NCBI GenBank assembly: GCA_963708905.1
Contig: CAVPUV010000028.1
Location: 1 to 64,000, forward strand
Reading direction: 5' to 3'
DNA: 64,000 bases
From: SHZL01 sp963708905
Lineage (GTDB): Bacteria; Pseudomonadota; Gammaproteobacteria; Xanthomonadales; SZUA-36
The position numbers and the translations under genes are program-made. The first letter of the stretch is position 1; every line of letters starts with the position of its first letter. Positions 33,539 to 43,274 of this stretch are shown here, one piece after another. The notes under the pieces were generated by a model. It was not told where the DNA came from. It searched no databases and worked only from the letters and a program-made list of their open reading frames with translations.

Positions 33539-34041
33539 AAGTAAAATCCTTTTACTGTGAAGTGATTGACATTAATGCAGAAACACCGGGCCTAAAGTGC
33601 ATGCCAAGTGCGTCTTTCCCTGTAAGCGCATGAACACATTATTCTTGCCAAGGTGCCAAGGTGCCAAGGCCCACAAAGAACAGTGTACTCTCATGCCGGC
33701 TGCCGGGCAATTTTGTCAGTTAGTGTCTGTCCATAAACGGGCTTCCCAGCCCGTTATGGAATCGCGAAGCAAAAACGTGGTTTTGCTTCGCTCTCATTTT
33801 CAATGAATTACATCATTGAAAATGGCGGCACTTCCATGTGCCGCGTGCGGACACACGCCTGCATGTTATCCGGGAGTGTAAGCAGCCCACGGTCATTCAC
33901 GTAAGAAATCCCTGCGCGTGCATCTTTTCGCCGAAAAGTCCATAGACAGCGTCTTTCATTCCACGGTATTTCTGGCAGGCATAACCATCCGCACACGGTG
34001 ACATTCCATCCGGCAAGACCTGCCGGGTGCAAGGGGGAGTT
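33539..34041. other. Gene-free region upstream of the RHS gene
   Basis: About 500 bases hold no convincing gene. Three copies of an AAGGTGCC-like unit lie near 33650-33670, then a dense hairpin array (33731-33858). The promoter of the RHS gene should lie in the last 180 bases, but I cannot place it with confidence. Confidence 0.5.
33731..33858. repeat. Array of five consecutive hairpins
   Basis: Five inverted repeats follow one another in 128 bases: about 12-bp arms ending ACGGGCT/AGCCCGT (33731-33759); GCGAAGCAAAA/TTTTGCTTCGC (33764-33791); CATTTTCAATGA/TCATTGAAAATG (33795-33824); GCGGCAC/GTGCCGC (33825-33844); GCGTG/CACGC (33843-33858). GTGTCTGTCC just before and GGACACAC at the end could be imperfect terminal repeats of a small mobile element. 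Confidence 0.7.
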
Positions 34042-34908
34042 ATGTCTGGAATAAAGGGGAGTTTCGAAGCCAGGTGCTTCCTGGTTTACTCAATGGCGAC
34101 TGCACATCTGCATTTGAGCAAGCGGCGGGCAGACGCTTTGGCGCTGGCAACAAACTCAAGTAGAAAATCGCTGTCATGGCTCATGGCATTCCTGCTGCTG
34201 TTGGCTCCGATACAACTGCTGGCCCAGAATGGCAACCCCAGTCCCGGCAAACCCGAATGGACTACGCCACTCAATTTGTCGACGGATACCGGTGAGGCCA
34301 CATTCGAGTGGGCTCCCAAAAATGGTGACGTGGTTGAACTCTACCGGATCACAGAAACTTCACTCGGCCGTGAAGGCATATTTTACGTCGACGGACAAGC
34401 GCTGGATGTGTACCGGGTTGACCCGGGGGACTATCGATTCAGCCTGCAAGCCTGCAATAAAGACGCGGACGGGTTGCCCGTGTGTGGGCCGGCATCCCGG
34501 CAACTGGTGCTGACAGTCACGGAAGAAATCTGGGCCAATGATCCGGTCAATGACACCAGCCCGACGCCCATCACGCAAAATGTGGTGGGCGGCCCCGACG
34601 AACTGCGCCCCGGCGTGTGGCATAACCCGCAAAAGACCGGACAAGGCTGGAGCCTGTATTGGGCCAACCGGCTGGTCTCGTCTTCAACCCCGGCCGTTCC
34701 CTATGATCTCTACGTCATCTGGTACACCTACGAGGCCAAGACCCGCACCATTACCCCCATTTGTGAGCCGCCTCAGCCACCGTGCGGCAACGACATCGAG
34801 TATTTCAATTACCGGCCAGTAGTGGCGACGATGAGCCTGGTTAAGAGCACCAGCAATAGCAACTATGTCGGTGCGGTTTCCATCAAGCGCGGTGGCACTA
34901 CGTTTTAA
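34042..34908 (+). CDS. RHS protein, N-terminal segment (signal peptide and beta domain)
   Basis: The ATG at 34042 follows AAGGGGGAG; ATG at 34096 is an alternative. The 288-codon frame starts with a long basic region, then the hydrophobic stretch SLSWLMAFLLLLAPIQLLAQ, which reads as a Sec signal peptide with an extended n-region. The mature part includes RPGVWHNPQKTGQGWSLYWA, a motif seen in exported beta-rich domains. The frame ends at a TAA made by TTTTAA at 34903-34908. With one T fewer it continues exactly into the next frame (GGTTFNVGDATV), so this is the start of the giant RHS gene, broken by a one-base insertion or sequence error. Confidence 0.75.
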   Translation: MSGIKGSFEARCFLVYSMATAHLHLSKRRADALALATNSSRKSLSWLMAFLLLLAPIQLLAQNGNPSPGKPEWTTPLNLSTDTGEATFEWAPKNGDVVELYRITETSLGREGIFYVDGQALDVYRVDPGDYRFSLQACNKDADGLPVCGPASRQLVLTVTEEIWANDPVNDTSPTPITQNVVGGPDELRPGVWHNPQKTGQGWSLYWANRLVSSSTPAVPYDLYVIWYTYEAKTRTITPICEPPQPPCGNDIEYFNYRPVVATMSLVKSTSNSNYVGAVSIKRGGTTF

Positions 34909-37900
34909 CGTCGGTGACGCCACGGTCATTTTTGGCGCCGGCAACACTTCTGCGAGCATTTCCTGGACCGCCACCTTCAAAAAACAGTCCTTGTTGTCGG
35001 CCACGGATAATATAGTGCTTCTGGCCGGCAGCAGCGGTTCGTCGACCAGCGATGCCAGCCACTATGCCGGGCTGTGGGGTGCCACCAGTGCCAGCAGTTA
35101 CCTCGTCGATGATGTCGGTTCGCTCAGCGAAACCGTCGAAACCGTTTTTTATGATGGCAATGGAGACCCCACCTGGATTCAGGCATACCAGGGTCAAACA
35201 CCGCTGGCAACCAGCACCTCATTGTGTTTTTACCATATACAGGGCGGTTACCAGCCGAATCTGAACCAGTCGGTATTGCCGGGAACGCTGTATACCACCT
35301 GTGATCCGGAAAATGCCACCAGCACCAGTCGCAATGGCCTGCGCTATTTCAGCGATTTCGAAGTCGGCAGATTCTGGGTGAGTTTCACGCTGCCGCCAGG
35401 GGTCGTTGATCCCAATCAGGTGGCGGGTGGCAGCGTCAGTATCGGCACCTCCACCATTCCGGCCATCAAGACCAAATCAGCCAACTTCCACCGCATCTGG
35501 TTCAGCGGCAGCAATTCCTGCCAGATCAATGCTTCCAGCCCCAGTTGCGTGGCCAATCTTACCTGGTTCACCGATGGCGATTATCCGAATGCCACGGCTT
35601 ACCGGTATAACCAGACCACCGGTCAGCGCAGCCTGATTGCCACTTCCACGCAGCCGGCCATGGAGAACCAGCAGGTATCAATGTCGACAGCGGGCAGTTA
35701 TGTATTTGAACTGCGCATGAGCAATTCAACGTCATCTGTCCTGATCGCCAAATCCAGCATCTTTACGGTCACCCAAGCCAGCAACATAAGCCCGACGGCC
35801 GCGCTCAGTGCCAACTGCACCTTGTTGAGTTGCACATTTACCGACCAGTCCAGTGACAGTGACGGCACCATTGCCTCCCGTTCCTGGAACTTTGGCGATG
35901 GTGGCACTTCCAGCCTGCAGAACCCGAGTCACACTTATGCGGGGGCAGGTACCTACACGGTAGCGCTGACGGTAACGGACAACCAGGGCGCCAGCGGTTC
36001 CACCAGCAAAAGTGTCACAGTGTCTGCGGCCAACCAAAACCCGACGGCGGCATTCAGCGCCAGCTGTGCCAATCTGGGCTGCGCATTTACCGACCTGTCC
36101 AGCGACCGCGACGGCACCATTGCCTCACGTGCCTGGAACTTTGGTGACGGCGGTACATCCAGCCTGCAGAATCCGAGTCACAGTTATGCGGCGGCGGGCA
36201 CCTACACGGTATCGCTGACGGTAACGGACAACCAGGGCGCCAGTAATGCCACCAGCCAAAGTGTCACCGTGTCAGCGGCCAATACCGCACCGCAGGTGAC
36301 CGTCCCGGCCAATCAGACCACGGTACAGGGCAGCACCATCACGCCGCTGGTGATTCAGGTTACAGATGCCGAAAACGATCCAATCACCTGCAGTGTTACC
36401 GGGCTCCCCGCGGGTCTGATCGAAAGCAGTGAATGCACCATTTCCGGTACCGTGAGCGCGGCCACCGGTGTTTATACCGTCAGCATCACCGCCAGTGATG
36501 GCCGGCTGACCTCATCAGCGCTGAGCTTTAGCTGGAACATCACACCAGCGGGTGCGCCCGCCAATCCGGAGACACCGCCGGCTGCGGCCGCGGCGCCGTC
36601 GCTGACCCCGAGTGCCGCCTCCTCGCGCGTTGGCGCGACCGCCGGCGCGTTCCGCGTCGACGAGTCCGGCAATGCCAGCTACCGCATTCCACTGCTCACG
36701 GCACCCGGTTCGGGCGGGGTGGCGCCGCAACTCAGCTTCGAGTACTCCAGCCAGGACGGCAACGGCCCGCTGGGCGTGGGCTGGACGCTGGGTGGTTCGT
36801 CCACGATGACGCGCTGCGCGCAGACCCTTGCCGTGGACGGCCAGAATGCCGTGCGCGGCATCACGCTGACCGCCAGCGACCGCTTCTGCCTCGACGGCCA
36901 GCGGCTGATCGCAGTCGCCGGCGTCTACGGCGCCAACGGCACCGAGTACCGCAGCCAGATCGACTCGATCGCGAAGATCGTTTCCAACGGCACTGCCGGC
37001 AGCGGTCCGCAGAGCTTCACGGTGTGGCGCAAGGACGGTTCTGTCACGCAATACGGTGCAACCGCCGATGCGCGCATCGAGGCGCGCACCCTGAGCGACA
37101 CCCAGACCGTGCTCCTGTGGGCGCAGAACCGGGTCAGCGACCCGGCCGGCAACTACATCGATTACCAGTACGATGAGGTCAGCGGCGCGGCCGGCGCCCC
37201 GGTCGAGTTTGTGCTGCAGAAGGTGTCCTACACCGGCAACACCAGTGCCGCCACGGCGCCGTACGCGGAGATCGCGTTCACTTACGCCACCACGCGCCCC
37301 GATGCCACGGTGGCCTTTGTCGCCGGTGCCCGAGTGCAGCAGACCCGCTTGCTGACGCGCATCGACTCGCGCGCGCGGGTCAATGCCGGCAGTACGCTCG
37401 AGACTTTGCGTTCCTATCAGCTCGCTTACGCCAGCGACGGCCATGGCCGCAAGGAACTGACCGCGGTGACCGAATGCCGCGACAGCACCCAGACTTACTG
37501 CTTCGCCCCCACCACCTTCGGCTGGCAGACCAGCAAACACGGGGTCGGCAGCAGCGCAACCAGCGTCGGCAGCCTGTTCGACAGCAAACACGCCGCGACC
37601 GCCATTGCCGACGTGAGCGGCGACGGCCGGCCGGACCTGCTGCTGACCCGCAAGCAGGGCAGCGGCTTCCAGTTCCGGGTGTTGCCGGCATTGGCGACGG
37701 GCGGCTTTGGCAGCTCGACGACGTACTACCCGATCCCGAACAATGGTAGCAACACGACCCCGGCCACATTGCACGCCATCGACCTCAACGCCGACGGCTT
37801 CCAGGACGTGATCTACCCGACCGTCAGCGGCTGGAAGGGCCGGCTGTCGGTGAACGGCACACTGGGAAGCGAGATTGCTCTTGGCAGCTGCTGCGACCTC

Positions 37901-40900
37901 AGCGACCCGCCGCTGGTACAGGTCATGGACTTTGACGGCGACGGTCTCAGCGACCTCGTCACCCAGCGTTCGCAAGCCAATGGCGGCAAGGAACTGGTGT
38001 GGTTGCGCAACCAGTTCACGCCGGCAAGTCCGACGGTCGTCGGCTTTGCCGCGCCGGTGGCGCTGAGCATCGCCATCGATGCCAACCTGTTCCCGCAGAG
38101 TTCCGGCAGTTGGTTCATCGACACCGAGCTGCCGGAGTTCCGCATCCAGAACGCCATCACCAAGGCGTTCCAGCGCCCGTTCGATTATGACGGCGACGGT
38201 AAAGTCGATCTGCTGGCACAGATCACGCAACGTTACTTTCAGTGCTCGGGCGCGTGCACCCCGAACCAGCCGGTTGCGACCGGCAACACCCGGGTGTTGT
38301 CGCAGTTCGCGATCAGCGACGGCAGCACGGCCCCATCGCCGCAGGCGGGCAGCAGCTACGCGTGGGCCAGTTATTACCTGGTGCTGCTCGCCGACGGCGC
38401 CAACGGCTTGGTCCAGGCCGAGGTGGTCGCCAACGGCGACGACTGCACCGTCAGCGCGGCCTGCGCGCTTTATCCTGAACTGCCGCGGGCGCGCCGGGCG
38501 TTGCCGGTGGACATCAACGCCGACGGGCTGGCCGATTTTGCCTGGTTCGATGTGGCCTTTGACTGGAGCTTCCGGCTCAATACCGGCGGTGTTTTCAGCA
38601 CCCAGTCGGTAGCGATCGCGGCGTTCACCGACGCGCTGCAGAGCGATCAGGCGGCCTTTATGGACCTCACCGGCGACGGCTTGCCGGACTTCCTGTATCC
38701 CAGCGCGATCGGTACATCAACTGCCACCTGGCAGCTGCGGGAGAATGTCTTCGGCGCCGCTTTTGGTGTCGTACAGAATACCGGCGACAGTTTCGGCAAC
38801 AGTGCCGAGTTCGACCAGAGCCTGCTGCTGGACTTCAGCGGCGACGGCATCATCGACAACCTCTTTATCGACCTCAACGCGCAGGGCGCGGTGCAAGCCA
38901 CCTCTACGAAACTGTACAGCGGCGCCAATGTCGCGGGCGGCGCCACCACCGCCGCAGTCAATGTCGTGACCGCCATCACCGACGGCTTCGGCGCGAATAC
39001 CGCGCTGACCTACAAACCGCTCACCGATGCCAGCGTGTACACGCGCATGCGGGACAGCCAGAACGCCAACTGGGGCGGCTTTGCGGTGTACGACCTGGTC
39101 GCGCCCATCTATGTGGTCAGCCAGGCGGCGTCCAGCGCCCCGACCGATTCTAATCCCGGCGCCGTGAGCCGGGTCGAGTACTACTACCTCGGCGCCAAGC
39201 TACAGGGCGGCGGGCGCGGCTTCCTCGGCTTCGGCGAGATCATCAGCTACGACCCGCAGTCCGGCATCCGCACCAATACCCGCTACCGGCAGGATTTTCC
39301 CTTCATCGGCCTGCCGGCCGATACCACCCAGGCGCTGGCAAGTGCCTCCCAGAAGTTCGACCACAGCAGCAACACCGCGGCGAGTGCTCCGGTTGCCTGG
39401 GGCAGCGTCACAGCGACGACCGCTGCCGCGGCGCTGACCAGCGGCACCCGCCTCAGTTATGCCATCAACGCCTGGCAGGCCGTCGAGACGGTGGCTGCCA
39501 AGGGCACCTGGTTCCCCTACCTCGCCGCCAGCCTGGAGCGCGGTTACACGCTGACCGGTGCTTTCAGCCGCAAGGTACTGACCTCGAATACCTACAACAA
39601 CGTCTACGGTAATCTCGACAGCGTGATCCTGAGCACCTATGCGACCGACGGCGCGACCGCATTCGCGACGCAGACGACTTCGAACACCTACGCCGATGAC
39701 CTGGCGCAGTGGCACCTCGGCCGCCTCGCCACCAGTTCGGTCACGCACGCGCGCAGCGGCAAGTCTTCCCTCACGCGCAGCAGCTCATTCGGCTACGCCG
39801 GCACCAGCGGCATTCTGAACCGTGAAACCGTCCAGCCGGGCCACGCGACGCTGGAGGTGAACACCACCTATCAGCTCGATCTCTTCGGCAACCGCACTGT
39901 GACCACCGTGACCGGCGCCGGCCTGGCGGCGCGTAACCACACCGAGGTGTACGACGCGCTCGGGCGCTACGTCAACGAATCCCGTAACGCCTATGGCCAG
40001 TCGAGCGCCACAGTGACCCAGCGCGACGCTTTCGGCAATGCCTTGCAGGCACAGAACATCGACGGGGTCACCACCGTCAGCGCGGCGGATTTCATGGGCC
40101 GGCCGTTCATCTCCCGGACGGCGACCGGCGCCTGGAGCAAGACCACGCTGGTGGCTGGTGCCGGCACTTCTTGCCCGGCCACGCACACGGTGTATCACGC
40201 CATCACCACCGGCGGCGGCCAGCCGACGCAGTACCAGTGCTTCGACCGCCTCGGGCGCGATGTGCGCACGGCAACCCAGGGCTTCGCCGGCACGCTGATC
40301 GATGTCGATACCCGCTATGACGCATCCGGGCGCATCGCCCGAGTCTCGGAACCCTACTTCGCCGGCGGCACAACCTATTGGAACGACACTGCCTATGATG
40401 CCATCGGCCGCATCAGTGCCGTGCAGGCGGCCGACGGCAACGATCTGACCTACGCTTACGACACCTCGGCGAGCCTCTGTTCCACGCCCGGCGCAGCGCG
40501 CCAGACGCTCACCACCAACGGCCTCAGCCAGCGCCAACTGGAAGTGCGCAACGCGCTGGGCGAGACGATTAAGGTCATCGACAATGCCTGCGGCACCGTC
40601 AGCTCAGAGTATGATGCGACCGGCAATCTGACCCTATTGACCGGCGCGGACGGCGCGCAAACAGTGATGAGCTACGATCTCGCCGGACGCAAGACGGCCC
40701 TGAACGACCCGGACAAGGGCAGCTGGCAATACGCCTACAATGCCCTCGGCGAGTTGACCCGCCAGCGCGACGGCAAGAGTCAGGCGCTCGACTTCGACTA
40801 CGACCTGCTGGGCCGGGTGACCACGCGCTACGAGCGCAGCTGGCGTCAGCAGCCTCACCGCCACCACCTACACCACCGTCAACAACGAGACCACCGCCTG

Positions 40901-41008
40901 GATCAACAGCACCTTGGCGAGCGTCACCGGCAAGGCCCAGCCGAGTGCCATCACCTACCGGGTAGGAACGGCCGGCGCGATCGTGCAGCAGCAAAACCTG
41001 AGCTATGA
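34865..41008 (+). CDS. RHS protein, central segment: PKD, SpvB, FG-GAP and YD repeats
   Basis: The real content begins near 34905 (NVGDATVIFGAG). Two PKD domains lie at about 35800-36270, each with SWNFGDGGTSSLQNPSH or the AWNFGDGG variant and TYTV-LTVTDNQGAS. Next comes a cadherin-like domain, then an SpvB/TcaC-type domain (YRIPLLTAPGSGGVAPQLSF, GPLGVGWTLGG). About seven FG-GAP/VCBS calcium motifs follow, such as DVSGDGRPDLLL, DFDGDGLSDLVT and DYDGDGKVDLLA. The rest is TcdB-middle-like sequence and YD repeats, which in related proteins build a hollow shell around the toxin. After about 40833 this frame loses sense and the next one continues, so another single base is extra here. Confidence 0.8.
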   Translation: MSVRFPSSAVALRFNVGDATVIFGAGNTSASISWTATFKKQSLLSATDNIVLLAGSSGSSTSDASHYAGLWGATSASSYLVDDVGSLSETVETVFYDGNGDPTWIQAYQGQTPLATSTSLCFYHIQGGYQPNLNQSVLPGTLYTTCDPENATSTSRNGLRYFSDFEVGRFWVSFTLPPGVVDPNQVAGGSVSIGTSTIPAIKTKSANFHRIWFSGSNSCQINASSPSCVANLTWFTDGDYPNATAYRYNQTTGQRSLIATSTQPAMENQQVSMSTAGSYVFELRMSNSTSSVLIAKSSIFTVTQASNISPTAALSANCTLLSCTFTDQSSDSDGTIASRSWNFGDGGTSSLQNPSHTYAGAGTYTVALTVTDNQGASGSTSKSVTVSAANQNPTAAFSASCANLGCAFTDLSSDRDGTIASRAWNFGDGGTSSLQNPSHSYAAAGTYTVSLTVTDNQGASNATSQSVTVSAANTAPQVTVPANQTTVQGSTITPLVIQVTDAENDPITCSVTGLPAGLIESSECTISGTVSAATGVYTVSITASDGRLTSSALSFSWNITPAGAPANPETPPAAAAAPSLTPSAASSRVGATAGAFRVDESGNASYRIPLLTAPGSGGVAPQLSFEYSSQDGNGPLGVGWTLGGSSTMTRCAQTLAVDGQNAVRGITLTASDRFCLDGQRLIAVAGVYGANGTEYRSQIDSIAKIVSNGTAGSGPQSFTVWRKDGSVTQYGATADARIEARTLSDTQTVLLWAQNRVSDPAGNYIDYQYDEVSGAAGAPVEFVLQKVSYTGNTSAATAPYAEIAFTYATTRPDATVAFVAGARVQQTRLLTRIDSRARVNAGSTLETLRSYQLAYASDGHGRKELTAVTECRDSTQTYCFAPTTFGWQTSKHGVGSSATSVGSLFDSKHAATAIADVSGDGRPDLLLTRKQGSGFQFRVLPALATGGFGSSTTYYPIPNNGSNTTPATLHAIDLNADGFQDVIYPTVSGWKGRLSVNGTLGSEIALGSCCDLSDPPLVQVMDFDGDGLSDLVTQRSQANGGKELVWLRNQFTPASPTVVGFAAPVALSIAIDANLFPQSSGSWFIDTELPEFRIQNAITKAFQRPFDYDGDGKVDLLAQITQRYFQCSGACTPNQPVATGNTRVLSQFAISDGSTAPSPQAGSSYAWASYYLVLLADGANGLVQAEVVANGDDCTVSAACALYPELPRARRALPVDINADGLADFAWFDVAFDWSFRLNTGGVFSTQSVAIAAFTDALQSDQAAFMDLTGDGLPDFLYPSAIGTSTATWQLRENVFGAAFGVVQNTGDSFGNSAEFDQSLLLDFSGDGIIDNLFIDLNAQGAVQATSTKLYSGANVAGGATTAAVNVVTAITDGFGANTALTYKPLTDASVYTRMRDSQNANWGGFAVYDLVAPIYVVSQAASSAPTDSNPGAVSRVEYYYLGAKLQGGGRGFLGFGEIISYDPQSGIRTNTRYRQDFPFIGLPADTTQALASASQKFDHSSNTAASAPVAWGSVTATTAAAALTSGTRLSYAINAWQAVETVAAKGTWFPYLAASLERGYTLTGAFSRKVLTSNTYNNVYGNLDSVILSTYATDGATAFATQTTSNTYADDLAQWHLGRLATSSVTHARSGKSSLTRSSSFGYAGTSGILNRETVQPGHATLEVNTTYQLDLFGNRTVTTVTGAGLAARNHTEVYDALGRYVNESRNAYGQSSATVTQRDAFGNALQAQNIDGVTTVSAADFMGRPFISRTATGAWSKTTLVAGAGTSCPATHTVYHAITTGGGQPTQYQCFDRLGRDVRTATQGFAGTLIDVDTRYDASGRIARVSEPYFAGGTTYWNDTAYDAIGRISAVQAADGNDLTYAYDTSASLCSTPGAARQTLTTNGLSQRQLEVRNALGETIKVIDNACGTVSSEYDATGNLTLLTGADGAQTVMSYDLAGRKTALNDPDKGSWQYAYNALGELTRQRDGKSQALDFDYDLLGRVTTRYERSWRQQPHRHHLHHRQQRDHRLDQQHLGERHRQGPAECHHLPGRNGRRDRAAAKPEL

Positions 41009-43274
41009 CGGCTTGGGACGGCTGAGCCTGCGCTCCACCAGCCAGGACGGCCTGACGCTGGCCGAGGAGACCACCTACGACCAGTACGGCCGGGTGTTCC
41101 AGCAGTTCGATGTCTCGGGCGCTGATCACGGTATCCGCTATCACTACAACGCCAGCGGCTATGTCGAGAAAGTGCAGGAAGCGCGCGAAGGCACCGTGGG
41201 GGTCCTCTACCAGCACATCCAGAGCCAGGACCAGCGCGGCAACATCACCTACATGATCCTCGGCAACGGGGTGGAAGCGTTTGCGCAATACGCCGCACAA
41301 AGCGGCCGCCTCCAGACCCTCGACGCCTATGACGTCAACGGTGTCGAGCTGCAGCGCGTCGACTACACCTTCGATGTGCTGGGCAATCTGCAGGGACGCC
41401 ACGACACCTCGCAGAGCCAGAACCTCGATGAGACTTATCGCTACGACCTCATGAACCGGCTGGAGACCGTTCTGCTATCGACTAACGGCGCGGCCGCGCA
41501 AACCAAGCTCACGCTGAGCTACGACGCGGCCGGCAACATCACCAGCAAATCAGACCTCGGCAGTTATCTCTATGGCGCCGGCAGCGCCGGCCCACATGCG
41601 GCAACTTCGGCCGGTGGTGTCACGTATACCTACGATGCCAATGGCAACCAGGTGTCCGCCTCGGACGGCAGAACCATCACCTATACCCTGTTTGACCAGG
41701 CGGCACGGATCCAGAAAGGCGCGGAGTTTACCGAGTTCAGCTATGGCATTGGCAACCAGCGCATCAAGCGGGTCGATGACAATGCCATCGATGCGGTCAA
41801 AACCACCTGGACCTTCGGCAGTGTTGAGCGCATCCAGCAAGGCAGCCAGAACGCTTACTTCAAGCGCTCGATTGGCGGCGTTGCCCTGGTCGATTACTTC
41901 CCCGCCACCCAGGCACAGGATATCCGTTACCTCATCAAGGACCACCTGGGTTCGATCCACACCCTGACCGACGACAGCGGCCTCGTGAGCAGTGCGGTGA
42001 CGATGCACTTCGGGGCGTTCGGGCAACGGCAGAACACCGCCTGGACCGGCGCCCTGTCCCCCAGCGGCATGATGCTGCACAACCTGCTGACCACGCGCGG
42101 CTTCACCGGCCACGAACACGCCGACGGCCTCGGCATCATCCACATGAACGGGCGGATTTATGACCCGAAACTCGGAAGGTTCCTGCAGGCCGACCCGTTC
42201 GTGCAGGCGCCCAAGAACAGCCAATCGCTGAACCGCTACAGCTATGTGCTGAACAATCCGCTGAGTTACACTGATCCGAGTGGGTATTTTAGTCTCAGCA
42301 CATTTTGGAAGAAGGTCCGGCCGTTTGTGGCCATTGGCATAGCGATCTGGAATCCTGGAGCACTATGGTTTTCCGGTGTTTGGGGCGCAGCAGCCAGCGG
42401 ATTCCTTGCTGGTTACGTGGCATCGGGCTCACTCAAGGGCGCGGTGGCGGGTGCATTCAGTGCTGCCGCGTTTTACGGCATTGGCAGCAGTTTTGAGTCG
42501 CTTAGCGGTACCGGTAAATGGGGTGAATTAGGATTAAGCGGCGAAGCGTTTATTGCAAAATCGATCTTGCATGGTGCGGCCGGTGGCATTCTGGTTCTGG
42601 GCACGGGCGGGAAGTTTGGTCATGGTTTCATTTCCGCCGGGCTGACACAGGCTTTTTCCGGCAGTATCGGCGGATTGCGATCGTCTTTTGCAAGAGTTGC
42701 CGCCGCCGCGGTGCTGGGCGGCACATCCTCCGCCATTACCGGCGGGAAGTTCGCAAATGGGGCGCTGACGGGGGCGTTCTCCTGGGCTTTCAATCACAAG
42801 TTGCATCCTTTCTTCCAGAAAACCCTGAACGAGCTGCAGTCCAGGCGTTTCTGGACTGCACTCGTCAATTTGGAACCTGATGAGTTCAGGAAACTCTTTC
42901 CCAAACTATCAATGGGCAGGGATGATGATGAAATTCAATGGGTTCAAGATGTCCTGTACCAAGAATTCTATAGTTCAGGACTGGCGTCACGGGTTTTGGA
43001 CGCTGCGCATGATGCCAATGATCTGCTGCGGGATTATTCAGTAGGGCGGGTTACCGGCATGGTGGGAGCCAGGGGAAAACTGATGGGTATTTTCGGCAAA
43101 GTTGCCGGCCTGACGGCGACACAAATGGATCTGGTTCATGACGCCATGGGTCTCAAGGCCTTTGCCGATCAGCAAGACGTTAACATGGACCAGCTCAAGG
43201 ACCTTGCCCGTATTCTCAACCAGGGTGAAGTATCCATTGACGAGGCCATCAGACAATTGGAGGCGTTGGAATGA
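40833..43274 (+). CDS. RHS protein, C-terminal segment: YD repeats, RHS core end and variable tip
   Basis: This frame continues the RHS gene from about 40833 (AGVSSLTATTYTT); its first ATG is 40914. YD repeats lead to the RHS core end GFTGHEHADGLGIIHMNGRI, then YDPKLGRFLQADP, and NRYSYVLNNPLSYTDPSGYF, which ends at 42290. The following 327 residues are the variable tip. A Gly/Ala-rich hydrophobic part (42300-42790) is followed by a charged helical part and a tail of about 68 residues (from 43071) ending DEAIRQLEALE. I recognise no nuclease, ADP-ribosyl or protease motif in the tip. The stop overlaps the next start as ATGA, the usual toxin/immunity arrangement. Confidence 0.8.
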   Translation, partial: SAAGVSSLTATTYTTVNNETTAWINSTLASVTGKAQPSAITYRVGTAGAIVQQQNLSYDGLGRLSLRSTSQDGLTLAEETTYDQYGRVFQQFDVSGADHGIRYHYNASGYVEKVQEAREGTVGVLYQHIQSQDQRGNITYMILGNGVEAFAQYAAQSGRLQTLDAYDVNGVELQRVDYTFDVLGNLQGRHDTSQSQNLDETYRYDLMNRLETVLLSTNGAAAQTKLTLSYDAAGNITSKSDLGSYLYGAGSAGPHAATSAGGVTYTYDANGNQVSASDGRTITYTLFDQAARIQKGAEFTEFSYGIGNQRIKRVDDNAIDAVKTTWTFGSVERIQQGSQNAYFKRSIGGVALVDYFPATQAQDIRYLIKDHLGSIHTLTDDSGLVSSAVTMHFGAFGQRQNTAWTGALSPSGMMLHNLLTTRGFTGHEHADGLGIIHMNGRIYDPKLGRFLQADPFVQAPKNSQSLNRYSYVLNNPLSYTDPSGYFSLSTFWKKVRPFVAIGIAIWNPGALWFSGVWGAAASGFLAGYVASGSLKGAVAGAFSAAAFYGIGSSFESLSGTGKWGELGLSGEAFIAKSILHGAAGGILVLGTGGKFGHGFISAGLTQAFSGSIGGLRSSFARVAAAAVLGGTSSAITGGKFANGALTGAFSWAFNHKLHPFFQKTLNELQSRRFWTALVNLEPDEFRKLFPKLSMGRDDDEIQWVQDVLYQEFYSSGLASRVLDAAHDANDLLRDYSVGRVTGMVGARGKLMGIFGKVAGLTATQMDLVHDAMGLKAFADQQDVNMDQLKDLARILNQGEVSIDEAIRQLEALE

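Noticed and set aside
33597..33806. 69-codon frame upstream of the RHS gene
   Set aside because: It reads through short repeats and hairpins and has no protein-like character.
36515..38230. 571-codon open frame on the minus strand
   Set aside because: It lies fully antisense to the SpvB/FG-GAP part of the RHS gene, is Arg/Ala/Gly-rich without domains, and arises from the GC-rich codon pattern of the real gene.
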